A DNA stretch of 58,124 nt. It comes from UBA6115 sp012514225. GTDB lineage: Bacteria; Bacillota; Clostridia; Christensenellales; Aristaeellaceae. Below the pieces are notes generated by a model. It was not told where the DNA came from, ran no database searches, and worked only from the letters and a program-made list of their open reading frames with translations. Position 1 is the stretch's first letter; every line of letters starts with the position of its first letter. A program made the translations under genes and the position numbers. This document shows, piece by piece, positions 49,464-58,124 of the stretch. The stretch spans positions 1 through 58,124 of the forward strand of contig DAIOLC010000008.1 of the NCBI GenBank assembly GCA_036756425.1. The letters are read 5' to 3'.

Positions 49464-51431
49464 GTGAATCATGCCCAGAACAGCCAGAGGAGCCGCGTTT
49501 TCCTTCTCCTGATTATCATGATATGCCTGCTCCTCCCCCATTTCAGCGCGGGTGCGCAGAGTGCGCCGGACGGGCTGGGCATCGAGCTGAGCGTTGAGCC
49601 CGCCAGCCTGACCGCACCGGGCACGGTGACCGTGTCCGCCCGGGTGTCCAATGCCAGCACGGCGGAGATCGCGACCCCCCTGTCCCTGTACGACCCGGAC
49701 GGCAAGCCGGTCAATTCCTTCGGCGACGGCGGCATGCTGCTGCGGCTCGCCCCGGGGGAGACCTATCCCTGGCAGGGCCAGTACATGGTGACCCAGGCCC
49801 AGCTGGACGAGGGCAAACTGGTTTACTCCCTGCGCTACAGCACCCAGGACGCGGCCGGCGCGCTGGTCGAGAACACGCTGCCCGCCACCGCCAACCTGAC
49901 TTACACGGGCGAGAAGGTGGAGCTGAAGGTCAACCGGACCATCACCCCGGAAGTGGTGCGGCGCGGCAAGGAAGTATCCGTGCTGTACGAGCTGGTCAAC
50001 CAGGGGAACGTCAAGCTGACCAACATCCAGGTCAAGGAGAACCGTCTGGTTTCCACCCGGACGCAAACCGTCGCCTCCCTGGACCCCGGCGCGACCGCCA
50101 AACTGACCTTCACCAAGACCAACGTGACGGGCGACCTGACCAGTTCGGCGCTGGTCACCTACCGCAAGGAAGGCGAGCGGCGGACGGAGCAGATTACCGT
50201 CGAGCCGGTGCAGGTGCCGCTGGCCACGCCGCGGCTGAGCTACACGCTGACCGCGGACAAGACCCAGGTCAACATCGGGGAAACGGTGACGCTGACCCTC
50301 GAAATCAAGAACGCAGGCAACATCAGCTATTCCAACGTGACGGTGACCGACCCCAAACTGGGCGAGGTGTTCACCAACCTGCAGATTGGCGCCGGGCAGA
50401 CCCGGGAGCTGAAGAAAGAGGTCATCGTCAGCGAGACGGCGACCTTCACCTTCACCCTGAAGCTGGAGGACAACACCGGGACCGCCCAGGAAGAGAAGGT
50501 GCCGGAGCTGAAGGTCTCCGCCTATACGGAAGGGCAGATGCTGCGGCTCAACCTGACGCTGAGCGCGCAGAACGAGACCATCTCCTCCCTGCCCGGGGAC
50601 ATCCGCTTCGACCTGACCGTCACCAACGACAGCAACACCGCCGCCAAGAGCATCTTGATCCGCCACGCGGGCACCGATATCTACACCATCCAGGAACTGG
50701 CGCCTGGGCAAAGCACCGTGCTGACCCGCGATTTCCGCCTGTCCCAGGCGGGCAAGTACCAGTTCACCGCCATCGCGACGGACGTGCAGAACAACCGGGT
50801 GGAGTTCCTGTCCAACCCGCTGAACATCAGCTACGTCGCGCCGACGCCCGCGCCGACGCGCAAGATTATCCAAACCATTCCGCCGGTCGTCACCCATTCC
50901 CCCGTGCCGGCGGGATTTGTCCCGCAGGGAGGCCAGGCGCGCGACGCGCTGTTCATCCTGACGCTGGCGCTGGGCGTCCTCTTCGGGCTCGCGCTCATCC
51001 TGCTCGCCGTCAGCGCGGAGATGCGCGCCCGCTCGAAAGCCAAGAGCAACGCCGCCTACGACACCTTTGAGACCAGCGTGACCCGCGATTACACCGCCGT
51101 GCCGGACGAAACCCGGCAGGCCCTGGACGCCGACCCAAAGGAAGGGGAAGCCGCGCCGGCCAGTTCCGCTGAAGAAAAGGTGGAGATGCCGCACGAAAAG
51201 TACCTGAAACCCAAACCGGCCGAGGAATCGGTCCAAGCGGCGGAGGATGCTCCCGCCGAACCGGGGGAAGCGGTTCCGCCCACCGAAGGGGAGGACGGCG
51301 CCTACCGCCTCACGCGCGACGCGCAAAGCGAGCCCGCCGAAAGCCCTGAAGCAGAAACGGCGGAAACGGAAACCCGCAGCCGGCGCTCCCAGCGTCACAA
51401 GGCGGAGGGAGACCAGGGCACGGAAGGCTGA
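49464..51431 (+). CDS. Membrane-anchored protein with CARDB/Ig-like repeats
   Basis: 655 residues from GTG 49464 with AGGAGGG upstream. It has an N-terminal signal sequence (about 11-28), then roughly 450 extracellular residues of repeated beta-sandwich units. Each contains N-x-G-N-V/I-x-x-x-N-V-x-V-x-D-like strands and L-x-P-G-x-T turns, as in CARDB and DUF11 domains. A Pro/Thr stretch and one membrane helix (about 494-517) follow. The C-terminal ~135 residues are cytosolic, very rich in Glu, Ala and Pro, and probably disordered. The function is unknown; a cell-envelope or adhesion role is inferred from architecture and from being divergent to PBP1A. No catalytic motif is visible. Confidence 0.8.
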   Translation: MNHAQNSQRSRVFLLLIIMICLLLPHFSAGAQSAPDGLGIELSVEPASLTAPGTVTVSARVSNASTAEIATPLSLYDPDGKPVNSFGDGGMLLRLAPGETYPWQGQYMVTQAQLDEGKLVYSLRYSTQDAAGALVENTLPATANLTYTGEKVELKVNRTITPEVVRRGKEVSVLYELVNQGNVKLTNIQVKENRLVSTRTQTVASLDPGATAKLTFTKTNVTGDLTSSALVTYRKEGERRTEQITVEPVQVPLATPRLSYTLTADKTQVNIGETVTLTLEIKNAGNISYSNVTVTDPKLGEVFTNLQIGAGQTRELKKEVIVSETATFTFTLKLEDNTGTAQEEKVPELKVSAYTEGQMLRLNLTLSAQNETISSLPGDIRFDLTVTNDSNTAAKSILIRHAGTDIYTIQELAPGQSTVLTRDFRLSQAGKYQFTAIATDVQNNRVEFLSNPLNISYVAPTPAPTRKIIQTIPPVVTHSPVPAGFVPQGGQARDALFILTLALGVLFGLALILLAVSAEMRARSKAKSNAAYDTFETSVTRDYTAVPDETRQALDADPKEGEAAPASSAEEKVEMPHEKYLKPKPAEESVQAAEDAPAEPGEAVPPTEGEDGAYRLTRDAQSEPAESPEAETAETETRSRRSQRHKAEGDQGTEG

Positions 51432-51481
51432 CATCCCCAAAAGGGATTCCTGCGGCAACAGCCTGAAACGTCAGATAAAAG

Positions 51482-51512
51482 GCAAAGAAGCGCCGATTCG
51501 GCGCTTCTTTGC
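51482..51512. terminator. Bidirectional terminator
   Basis: A perfect 15-bp inverted repeat (GCAAAGAAGCGCCGA and its complement, single-base centre) lies between the convergent Ig-repeat protein and rqcP genes. T-runs in the stem serve both directions. Confidence 0.85.
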
Positions 51513-51564
51513 GATTCCGCCCATCACACCGTTTTGATTAACCGGAAGCAGGCGGCGGCCGCCA

Positions 51565-51840
51565 CTACCCGTTGCGCTCCACCCGCACCGATTCGTCCTC
51601 GGACAGCACGCGGTACATCTCCGCGGCGGCGTCCTTCCGCACCGTCTCCTGCAGGCGGACGACCTCGTAGCGCCCCAGGCGGCTTCCGAAGCGGATTTCC
51701 AAAACGTCCCCCTCGCGAACCTCCGCCCCTGCCTTGGCCGCGCGCCCGTTCAGGCTGACGCGCCCGCCGTCGCAGGCTTCCTTGGCGACGGTCCTGCGCT
51801 TGATGATGCGCGACACCTTCAGAAATTTGTCCAACCTCAT
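51565..51840 (-). CDS. rqcP: S4-domain RNA-binding protein RqcP (YabO)
   Basis: 91 residues: an S4 domain (M-R-L-D-K-F-L-K-V-S-R-I-I-K-R-R-T, G-G-R-V-S-L-N-G) with a short basic/acidic tail. RqcP binds the 50S subunit with RqcH during C-terminal alanine tailing of stalled nascent chains. ATG 51840 has GGGAGGG upstream. The position after mazG and HU is the conserved Bacillota order, which supports the assignment over the related Hsp15. Confidence 0.93.
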   Translation of the reverse strand: MRLDKFLKVSRIIKRRTVAKEACDGGRVSLNGRAAKAGAEVREGDVLEIRFGSRLGRYEVVRLQETVRKDAAAEMYRVLSEDESVRVERNG

Positions 51841-51892
51841 CGGAATCCCTCCCAAGCCAGGAAGCCCTTCGATCAAAAGCCCCCATGATATC

Positions 51893-51921
51893 AAAAAGCC
51901 GCCGCGCAGACGCGCGGCGGC
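51893..51921 (-). terminator. Terminator between HU and rqcP
   Basis: A 10-bp stem (GCCGCCGCGC with GCGCGGCGGC, 4-base loop) followed on the minus strand by TTTTT. It should end most HU transcripts and leave rqcP to weak readthrough or its own promoter. Confidence 0.9.
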
Positions 51922-51946
51922 TTACGTCCTAATCCGGCCGTCCGCC

Positions 51947-52219
51947 TTAGTTCAGCTGATCCTTGAACGCCTTGCTGGCCTTGAACGCGGGGGCCTTGGA
52001 GGCCTTCACCTTGATCTCGGCGCCGGTGCGCGGGTTGCGCGCCACGCGGGCGGGGCGCTTGCGGGACTCGAAGGTGCCAAAGCCGATGAGCTGAACCTTC
52101 TCGCCCTTCTTCAGGGTCTTCTGGATGGTGGAGATGACGGCGTTGACGGCCTTGTCGGCGTCAACCTTCTTCAGTTCGGTTGCCTTTGCCACGGCGGCGA
52201 TCAGTTCGGTTTTATTCAT
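51947..52219 (-). CDS. hup: DNA-binding protein HU
   Basis: 90 residues, the standard HU fold: N-K-T-E-L-I-A-A-V at the start, G-F-G-T-F-E, and the DNA-binding arm R-x-R-N-P-R-T-G. ATG 52219 is chosen over one at 52225 because GGGAGGA is too close to the latter. It overlaps the end of mazG by 8 bases. HU bends and compacts DNA throughout the nucleoid. Confidence 0.97.
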   Translation of the reverse strand: MNKTELIAAVAKATELKKVDADKAVNAVISTIQKTLKKGEKVQLIGFGTFESRKRPARVARNPRTGAEIKVKASKAPAFKASKAFKDQLN

Positions 52220-53684
52220 GTGCATTCCTCCCGTTTATCTGAGTTTTTGAAGCCCTGTCAAGCGATACCGCCTTGCTTCGTTCCCAGTATACCCCGATTT
52301 CCTTGCTTGTCAACAAGTTCAGGCTTTTTTTATCTGAAATCACCGCATTTTCAATCCATTTGAGCCGAGAGGCGAACTTGTCGACCGCGTTTTGTAAGGC
52401 CTGGTCTGCCGAAACGCCCATCAGGCGCGCGACGTTGACACAGGAAAAAAGCAAATCGCCCAGCTCCTCCTCAGCCGCTCCCTCCCCATGCAGCGCCTCA
52501 TGAAGCTCCGCCGCCTCCTCCGGCACCTTTTGGAGGGCGTCCAGGGCGCCTTCCCAGTCCAGCCCAGCCTTGCCGGCGACCTTCTGGATTTTCTCCGCCC
52601 GCGTCAGCGGCGCGAGGCTGCGGGGGATTGCGTCCACCTCCCCGGACAGCCCGCCCGCCTTCTTTTCCGCTTCCTTGATTCTGTCCCAGTTGACCAGCAC
52701 TTCCTCCGCCGTGCCCAGCATCAGGTCGCCGAACACGTGGGGATGCCGCCGGATGAGCTTCAGGCAGATGGCGGCCAGCATGTCCTCCCAGCCGAAGGTC
52801 GCGTACTGTTCCCCCACCACCGCGTGGAAGGCCAGTTGCAAAAAGACGTCGCCCAGCTCCTCCGCCGCCCCGTCCCAGTTACCCTCCAGCAGCTCGCCCG
52901 CCGCCTCGTTGGCTTCCTCCACCAGGTAGCGCGCCAGGCTCTGGTGGGTCTGCTTGCGGTCCCAGGGGCAGCCGTCCGGCGCGCGCAGACTGCGCATGAT
53001 GGCCAGCAGGTCCTCGGCGTCAAATCGGGTTCTCGACAGCAGGGGAAGGGGAAAAATCACCAGTCCGGCGGTGTGGTCGTAAGCCGGCTGGCGGTCCAGG
53101 TCCTCCAGCAAGATGTCCAGGCCCTGACGGCGCGGCTCCTCGCCCGGCGGGAAGAAGAGCAGGCGGGCACCCTCGCCATATTTCTGCAGCAGTTTGAGCT
53201 TGACCTCGCCCGCGAGGGCGCGGCTGTTCAATTCGGTCACGCACAGCGGGAACTGGGCGTTGTGGACGACGAGGCCGACGGCGCCGGACATTGTCAGCGG
53301 CTGGCAAACGCCGGATGCCGCCGCCATCGGCGCAGCCAGGGGGACGCCGGGCAGCACGGTTACCGCGTCCGGCGCGCGGGCGATCAGCAGCCGGACGGTC
53401 TCGTCCGCAGACGGGTCGGCGACCGTGTAGCACAGCGGGCCTTCCTCCGCCAGCGCGAGCAGCCGGCCGACAGCGGCCTCCGTGAACGCGTCGAAGTCCG
53501 CGCTTTCCCGGTACAGGCTGTCCAGGGAGCCAAAGCGCAGGCCTTCCGCTTTGAGCCAGTCGAGTACCGCGTGGCGGGCGGTGCGCGCCAGCACCCGGGG
53601 CGCAGCCTTGAGCGCCCGCATCGCGCCCAGGGTCAGCAAATCCGGAGAGCCGGGCCCCAGCGCAACGACGGTTATCGGGTTCAT
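52212..53684 (-). CDS. mazG: MazG-type nucleotide pyrophosphohydrolase fused to tetrapyrrole methylase domain (YabN)
   Basis: 490 residues. The N-terminal SAM-dependent tetrapyrrole-methylase fold (V-A-L-G-P-G-S-P-D-L-L-T, about 1-215) is followed by two MazG repeats. The first (about 235-330) has R-A-P-D-G-C-P-W-D and the EExxE metal motifs E-E-A-N-E-A and E-E-L-G-D. The second (about 370-460) is similar. The protein hydrolyses non-canonical NTPs. The methylase part is typical of the Bacillota YabN form. ATGA overlap with the SpoVB-like gene. Confidence 0.95.
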   Translation of the reverse strand: MNPITVVALGPGSPDLLTLGAMRALKAAPRVLARTARHAVLDWLKAEGLRFGSLDSLYRESADFDAFTEAAVGRLLALAEEGPLCYTVADPSADETVRLLIARAPDAVTVLPGVPLAAPMAAASGVCQPLTMSGAVGLVVHNAQFPLCVTELNSRALAGEVKLKLLQKYGEGARLLFFPPGEEPRRQGLDILLEDLDRQPAYDHTAGLVIFPLPLLSRTRFDAEDLLAIMRSLRAPDGCPWDRKQTHQSLARYLVEEANEAAGELLEGNWDGAAEELGDVFLQLAFHAVVGEQYATFGWEDMLAAICLKLIRRHPHVFGDLMLGTAEEVLVNWDRIKEAEKKAGGLSGEVDAIPRSLAPLTRAEKIQKVAGKAGLDWEGALDALQKVPEEAAELHEALHGEGAAEEELGDLLFSCVNVARLMGVSADQALQNAVDKFASRLKWIENAVISDKKSLNLLTSKEIGVYWERSKAVSLDRASKTQINGRNAHE

Positions 53685-55264
53685 ATAGCCCCCTTCCTGA
53701 AGCGCGCGGGCAGGTCGCTGCGCTTGAGCGCCCCGATTTTAAAGGCCGCCGCGAAGTACAAAACCGCCGCCAGCGCCATCACCAGGAGCATGACCGGCCA
53801 GCTGCGGCGGAGCGGCCCGGACAGCCACAGCGACAGGGCGAAAACCGGAACGGCCATCACCAGCGTCGCCGCCGCCGGCCGGAGCAAGAAATCCATCCAG
53901 TCGATTTTCATCAGTGCGTGGCGGGCGACAAAGTACAGGTTCAAGCCTCCGCTGATGAGGTAGCAGGCCAAGGACGCCCAAGGCGCGCCGAAAATGTTGA
54001 CGGCGGGAAACTGGACGGCGGAATAGTTGAAGATGATTTTGACGACCACGCCGAGGAACAGCGTATACATGGGGATGCGCTGCCTGTACAGCCCCTGCAG
54101 GATGCCGCTGGTCGCTTGCACGAGGGTGAACACCGCGATAGTCATCGCGCTGACGGACAAGAGCTGCCCTCCCAGGCGAAGCATCTCCGGCGAGTAGCGG
54201 CGATGGAACAGCAGCGTGAGGATGGGCTCCGCCAGGAGGCTCATGCCCACCGAGGAGGGCAGCCCGATGACCGAAGCCAGCCTGAGACCGGCCGCTGCGT
54301 CGCGCCGGATGCCGGGGGCGTCGCCCTGGGCGCGCTTCGCGGAAATGGAGGGCACCAGGTTGCTGGACATCGCCATGGCCAGTGCGGTGGGCACGTTGAT
54401 GAGGGAGATGACCAGCCCTACGTAGATGCCGTAGCGGGACAACGCCTCCTGCTCGGGCAGGTAGGCTTTCATCATGCGGACGAGCATGAAGCTGTCCACC
54501 GTGCTGGCCAGGGGCACGATGCAGGCGCCGATGGTGATGGGCACAGCTGTAAAGAGCAGTTCCCGCGAAATACTCCGGCGGCCTTCCGGCACGCTTTCGT
54601 CCCGTGCTTCCAGGCGGCGGATGCCAGGGCGGACGAAGAGATAGTCCGCGTACATGTACAGCAGGGCGGCCGCCTCGGCCAGGGAGGTGCCCAGGAGCGC
54701 CCCGGCAACGCCATAGGCATAGCCGCCTTTCAGCGTGAAAGCGTGCGCCAGGGGCAGCGCGACGGCCACCTTGCCCACCTGCTCGATCAACTGGCTGACG
54801 GCGGTGGGCCACATGCGCCGCTGACCCTGCATATAGCCGCGAAAGGCGCTCATCACGCAGACCAGCAGCAGGCTGGGCGCGATGGCCATGAATCCCATCT
54901 TCGATTCCAGCGTGCCGGTCGCCTGGGCAAAGCTGCCGGAGAACAGCAGCATCAACAAGGTGCTGACAAGGCCCAGGACGCCCAGGAGCGCCAGGGAGAT
55001 GCGGAAGACCCGGCCGGAATTGCGCACCTGGCCACGGGCCAGGCGGTTGGCGACCATGCGGGAGACCGCCACGGGCAAGCCGGCGGAGGAGATGGTCAGC
55101 ATGAGGTTGTACGAGGGGAACACCTGGTTGTAGACGCCCAGGCCTTCCGGTCCGATCAGGTTGGCCAGGGGAATCAGGTAGAGGACGCCGACCACCTTGC
55201 AGATGAGCCCGGCGACGCCCAGGATGGAAATGCCCCCGACGAGGGAGCGCTGCCTTTGTGTCAT
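53681..55264 (-). CDS. SpoVB/MurJ-like polysaccharide (lipid II) flippase family protein
   Basis: 527 residues with about 14 membrane segments and the MOP-superfamily signature G-P-E-G-L-G-V-Y-N-Q and P-V-A-V-S-R-M-V-A. In Bacillus the gene next to yabN is yabM (spoVB-like), so synteny supports this subfamily. It probably flips a lipid-linked cell-wall precursor during growth or spore cortex formation. It overlaps mazG by 4 bases and lies downstream of gyrA behind a terminator. Confidence 0.92.
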   Translation of the reverse strand: MTQRQRSLVGGISILGVAGLICKVVGVLYLIPLANLIGPEGLGVYNQVFPSYNLMLTISSAGLPVAVSRMVANRLARGQVRNSGRVFRISLALLGVLGLVSTLLMLLFSGSFAQATGTLESKMGFMAIAPSLLLVCVMSAFRGYMQGQRRMWPTAVSQLIEQVGKVAVALPLAHAFTLKGGYAYGVAGALLGTSLAEAAALLYMYADYLFVRPGIRRLEARDESVPEGRRSISRELLFTAVPITIGACIVPLASTVDSFMLVRMMKAYLPEQEALSRYGIYVGLVISLINVPTALAMAMSSNLVPSISAKRAQGDAPGIRRDAAAGLRLASVIGLPSSVGMSLLAEPILTLLFHRRYSPEMLRLGGQLLSVSAMTIAVFTLVQATSGILQGLYRQRIPMYTLFLGVVVKIIFNYSAVQFPAVNIFGAPWASLACYLISGGLNLYFVARHALMKIDWMDFLLRPAAATLVMAVPVFALSLWLSGPLRRSWPVMLLVMALAAVLYFAAAFKIGALKRSDLPARFRKGAI

Positions 55265-55312
55265 ACGCGCATCTTACATCATGCCCCAGGTCAAGGCAAT
55301 CGGGGCGGGCGA

Positions 55313-55340
55313 CAAAAAACAGGGGCGACCGCCCCTGTTT
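55313..55340 (-). terminator. Terminator of gyrA
   Basis: An 11-bp hairpin (AAAACAGGGGC with GCCCCTGTTTT, 4-base loop) with T-runs on the minus strand, 18 bases after the gyrA stop. Confidence 0.9.
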
Positions 55341-55357
55341 TCACCGCCGGGAGCCCG

Positions 55358-57898
55358 TCATAACCCGTTTTCCTGCGTTTCCCCGTCTCCCAGGTCCGCG
55401 CCCGGGCGCTCCTCCGGTTCAAAAGGCCCCAGGTTTTCGCCTTCGGCGGAGGTTTCCTCCGCGCCTTCCTCCGGCAATTCCGGCTCAGCGCGGGCGACGT
55501 CGACGATTTTGCTGCCCTTCGCCACATTCATCAGCCGCACGCCCTGGGCGGAGCGGCCGGTCTCGCGGATTTTACCGGCGTCTGTGCGGATGATGATGCC
55601 TTCGTCAGTGATAAGCATCACGTCCTCGTCGTCCCGGACCATCAGTAGCGCCGCCAGCAGGCCGGTCTTCTTCGTCAGGTTCATGGCCTTGATGCCCTTG
55701 CCCCCGCGGTTCGTCGTGCGGTAGAGCGCCGGGTCGCTGCGCTTGCCGTAGCCCAGCTCGGTGACGCAGAGAACCTGCGTGTCCTCCTCGAGCGTCGCCA
55801 GGGAGATGACCTCGTCCCCCTTGTCCAGGCGGATGCCGCGCACGCCCATGCTGTTGCGGCTGGTGGCGCGGATTTGCCCGTCCTCAAAGCGGATGGCGCG
55901 GCCCAGGCGCGTGCCCAGCATCACCTCGCCGCCCTCCAGCAGCGCGGCGCCGACCAGCGCGTCGTCCTCCCGGAGGCGGATGGCGATGATGCCGGAGCGG
56001 CGGATGCTGCGGTATTCCGCGAGCGGCGTTTTCTTCAGCAGCCCGCCGCGCGTCGCCATCAGCAGGAACCGGCCTTCCCGGTCCTCGGCGGGCAGGGGAA
56101 GCATGCCGGTCACCTTTTCGTCGGGCATCAGCGGCAGGACGTTGACGATGGCCGTGCCCCGTGCCGACCGGCCGGCCTCCGGGATTTCATAGCACTTCAG
56201 GCTGTAGGCGCGCCCGCGGTCGGTGAAGAACAGCAATTCGTCGTGGGAATGGACGGTGTACAGCTGCTCGGTGACGTCCTCGTCCTTCAGGCCCTGGGCC
56301 GTGACGCCCTTGCCGCCGCGATGCTGGGCACGGTAGGTGGACTGCGCGAGGCGCTTGACGTAGCCCAGGCGGGACAGGGTAACCACCATGTCGTCCCGGG
56401 TGATGAGCTCCTCCACGTCAATCTCGCCTTCCACGGCGGAGATCTCCGTGCGGCGGGCGTCCGAGAACCGGTCGCGGATGAGGGCCAGCTCCTCCTTGAT
56501 GACCCGCATGAGCAGGCCGTGGTCCGAGAGGATGCTGTTGAAATAGGCGATGGCCTTGTTCAGTTCGTCAAACTCGGCCTGCAGCTTGTCGGCCTCCAGG
56601 TTGGTCAGCCGGGCCAGGCGCATGTCCAGGATGGCCTGGGCCTGCTTGTCGGAGAAATCGAAGCTTTCCATCAGGCCCTGCTTGGCCTCGGCCGTGTCCT
56701 TGGAGGAGCGGATGAGGTGGACGATGGCGTCGATATTGTCCAGCGCCTTGAGCAAACCCTCCAGGATGTGCGCGCGGGCGAGGGACTTGTCCAGATCGTA
56801 GCGGGTGCGGCGGGTGACCACGTCCTCCTGGTGACGGATGTAATGCCCGATCATCTCCCGGAGGGTGAGCAGCCGCGGCTGGCCGTCCACCAGCGCCAGC
56901 ATGATGGCGCCGAAGGTTTCCTGCAGCTGGGTGTGCTTGAACAGGTAGTTGAGCACCACGCTGCTTTGCGCCTGCTGCTTCAGGTCGATGACCACGCGCA
57001 TGCCGTCGCGGTCCGACTCGTCGCGGATGTCGGAGATGCCCTCCAGCCGCTTGGCGTGCACCAGCTCGGCAATTTTGGTGATCAGCCGCGCCTTGTTGAC
57101 CATGTAGGGCAGTTCGGTGATTAGGATGCGGTTGCGCCCGTTGGGCAGCGTTTCCACCTCGGTCCTGGCGCGCACCACGATGCGGCCGCGGCCGGTGAAA
57201 TAGGCCTCCCGGATGCCGGAGCGGCCCAGGATGACGGCGCCGGTCGGGAAGTCCGGCCCCTTGACGTGCTCCATCAGGCCGTCCAGGTCCAGGTCCGGGT
57301 TGTCGATCATCGCGATGGTGCCCGAAATGACCTCGCCCAGGTTGTGGGGCGGCACGTTGGTCGCCATGCCCACCGCGATGCCCGAGGAGCCGTTGAGCAG
57401 CAGGTTGGGGAAGCGGCTGGGCAGCACGGCGGGCTGCATCAGGGACTCGTCGAAGTTCGGGTAGAAATCCACCGTGTCCTTGTCGATTTCCCCGATGAGG
57501 TGGGCGGCGATTTTGCTCATACGCGCCTCGGTGTAGCGCATGGCGGCGGCCTGGTCGCCGTCCACGGAGCCGAAGTTGCCCTGGCCGTCCACCAGCAGGT
57601 AGCGGATGGAGAAATCCTGCGCGAGGCGCACCATCGCGTCGTAGACGGAGGACTCGCCGTGGGGATGGTACTTGCCCAGCACGTCCCCGACGATGCGGGC
57701 GCTTTTGCGGTAGGGCTTGTCGCTGGTCATGCCCAGCTCGTTCATCGCGTAGAGGATGCGCCGGTGGACGGGTTTGAGGCCGTCGCGCACGTCCGGCAGC
57801 GCCCGGTTGACAATGACCGCCATGGAATAGGCGATGAAGGACCGTTTGACCTCGTGCTCCAGCTCGGTGGGAATCAGCCTGTCTTTTATCTCGCTCAT
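55358..57898 (-). CDS. gyrA: DNA gyrase subunit A
   Basis: 846 residues. The catalytic Tyr122 is in M-R-Y-T-E-A-R-M, the GyrA box reads Q-H-R-G-G-K-G, and the C-terminal domain shows repeated blades. An acidic, Glu/Gly-rich tail of about 45 residues follows. In the quinolone-determining region residues 82-87 read E-S-S-V-Y-D, so the Ser83 and Asp87 positions are the sensitive type. With GyrB it introduces negative supercoils. It starts 29 bases after gyrB; the ribosome binding site before the ATG is weak. Confidence 0.98.
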   Translation of the reverse strand: MSEIKDRLIPTELEHEVKRSFIAYSMAVIVNRALPDVRDGLKPVHRRILYAMNELGMTSDKPYRKSARIVGDVLGKYHPHGESSVYDAMVRLAQDFSIRYLLVDGQGNFGSVDGDQAAAMRYTEARMSKIAAHLIGEIDKDTVDFYPNFDESLMQPAVLPSRFPNLLLNGSSGIAVGMATNVPPHNLGEVISGTIAMIDNPDLDLDGLMEHVKGPDFPTGAVILGRSGIREAYFTGRGRIVVRARTEVETLPNGRNRILITELPYMVNKARLITKIAELVHAKRLEGISDIRDESDRDGMRVVIDLKQQAQSSVVLNYLFKHTQLQETFGAIMLALVDGQPRLLTLREMIGHYIRHQEDVVTRRTRYDLDKSLARAHILEGLLKALDNIDAIVHLIRSSKDTAEAKQGLMESFDFSDKQAQAILDMRLARLTNLEADKLQAEFDELNKAIAYFNSILSDHGLLMRVIKEELALIRDRFSDARRTEISAVEGEIDVEELITRDDMVVTLSRLGYVKRLAQSTYRAQHRGGKGVTAQGLKDEDVTEQLYTVHSHDELLFFTDRGRAYSLKCYEIPEAGRSARGTAIVNVLPLMPDEKVTGMLPLPAEDREGRFLLMATRGGLLKKTPLAEYRSIRRSGIIAIRLREDDALVGAALLEGGEVMLGTRLGRAIRFEDGQIRATSRNSMGVRGIRLDKGDEVISLATLEEDTQVLCVTELGYGKRSDPALYRTTNRGGKGIKAMNLTKKTGLLAALLMVRDDEDVMLITDEGIIIRTDAGKIRETGRSAQGVRLMNVAKGSKIVDVARAEPELPEEGAEETSAEGENLGPFEPEERPGADLGDGETQENGL

Positions 57899-57927
57899 CT
57901 TTCAGCCTGCTCGTTCTTGGTATCGCT

Positions 57928-58124
57928 TCAGACGTCCAGGTCGGGGACCAGGTCGTAGTTCTGCTCGATGAACTCGCGCCGGGGCTCGACCTGGTCGCCC
58001 ATCAGAAGGGTGAAGGTCTCGTCCGCCGCGATGGCGTCGGCCACCGTGACCTGCATCATGGTGCGGGTCTCCGGGTTCATGGTGGTGGTCCACAGCTGCT
58101 CGGAGGACATCTCCCCCAGCCCCT
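57928..58124 (-). CDS. gyrB: DNA gyrase subunit B, C-terminal end (5' part outside window)
   Basis: The last 65 codons of gyrB: G-L-G-E-M, then E-Q-L-W-T-T-T-M-N-P-E-T-R-T, and the diagnostic L-M-G-D-Q-V-E-P-R-R-E-F-I-E near the C-terminus. The frame continues off the right edge. It is the ATPase subunit of gyrase and is immediately upstream of gyrA. Confidence 0.97.
   Translation of the reverse strand, partial: GLGEMSSEQLWTTTMNPETRTMMQVTVADAIAADETFTLLMGDQVEPRREFIEQNYDLVPDLDV

Noticed and set aside
49296..51458. 720-codon minus-strand frame opposite the Ig-repeat protein
   Set aside because: The plus-strand gene has a promoter, AGGAGGG, signal peptide, repeats and membrane helix. The opposite frame is His/Gly/Arg-rich with no domain.
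1..58124. CRISPR arrays, rRNA operons, insertion sequences
   Set aside because: No regularly spaced repeats, rRNA-like sequence or transposase genes were seen, apart from the recombinase at the left edge.

Overview
The window looks like a chromosome segment of a high-GC member of the Bacillota, most likely an uncultured gut-type Clostridia. The basis is: the spoVB-like / mazG(yabN) / HU / rqcP(yabO) cluster next to gyrB-gyrA, near-universal GGAGG ribosome binding sites, frequent GTG and TTG starts, a class A PBP, and a DUF6273-type surface protein. Exact taxonomy cannot be fixed from sequence reading alone. No rRNA genes or CRISPR arrays were seen.

Layout. (1) 1-~803 is the right end of an integrated mobile element: the C-terminal part of a large serine recombinase in visibly lower-GC DNA. 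It abuts a tRNA-Ala(CGC) 3' fragment and that tRNA's terminator (to 888). (2) 1068-5000 holds a HAD phosphatase, truA, a secreted DUF6273-like protein and a glycerol-1-phosphate dehydrogenase family gene. (3) 5048-46360 is a roughly 40 kb block, almost entirely on the minus strand, that reads as a carbohydrate catabolism island. It has two complete ribose/rhamnose-type ABC importers, four SDR oxidoreductases, Zn- and Fe-dependent alcohol dehydrogenases, L-fucose isomerase, a LarA-family racemase, a PfkB kinase with a DeoC-like aldolase, and a split transketolase. It also has two separate E1 alpha/beta pairs (one with E2 and E3), SucCD-like CoA ligase subunits, an acylating aldehyde dehydrogenase, malic enzyme, cupins, a cyclase-family hydrolase, and LacI and GntR regulators. 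(4) 46505-58124 is housekeeping: PBP1A, a membrane-anchored Ig-repeat protein, rqcP, HU, MazG, a SpoVB-like flippase, gyrA and the end of gyrB.

How the island may work (inference). One importer (21074-25902) has a sigma-A-like promoter and a GntR/LacI-type operator next to the lacI gene. Its operon continues into an SDR, a Zn-dehydrogenase, then cupin-kinase-aldolase-mutarotase-SDR-E1-transketolase genes. A second importer (40052-44711) is followed by an SDR and a cyclase. Between them lies a tightly coupled operon: acylating aldehyde dehydrogenase, SucC-like, SucD-like, E1alpha, E1beta, E2, E3, malic enzyme, SDR. Both dehydrogenase types make acyl-CoA, and a SucCD-type ligase could recover ATP from it. 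Short aldehydes and 2-oxoacids released from a (deoxy)sugar could therefore be oxidised with substrate-level phosphorylation. The sugar itself cannot be read from the sequence; L-fucose or another deoxysugar is suggested by FucI, DeoC and LarA, but FucK, FucA and LarBCE are absent from the window.

Unusual points: an SDR with Phe in place of the catalytic Tyr, two genes whose best-spaced start codon is ATC, tandem E3-binding domains in E2, a split TPP-enzyme inventory, and a MerR-like dyad in a promoter spacer.
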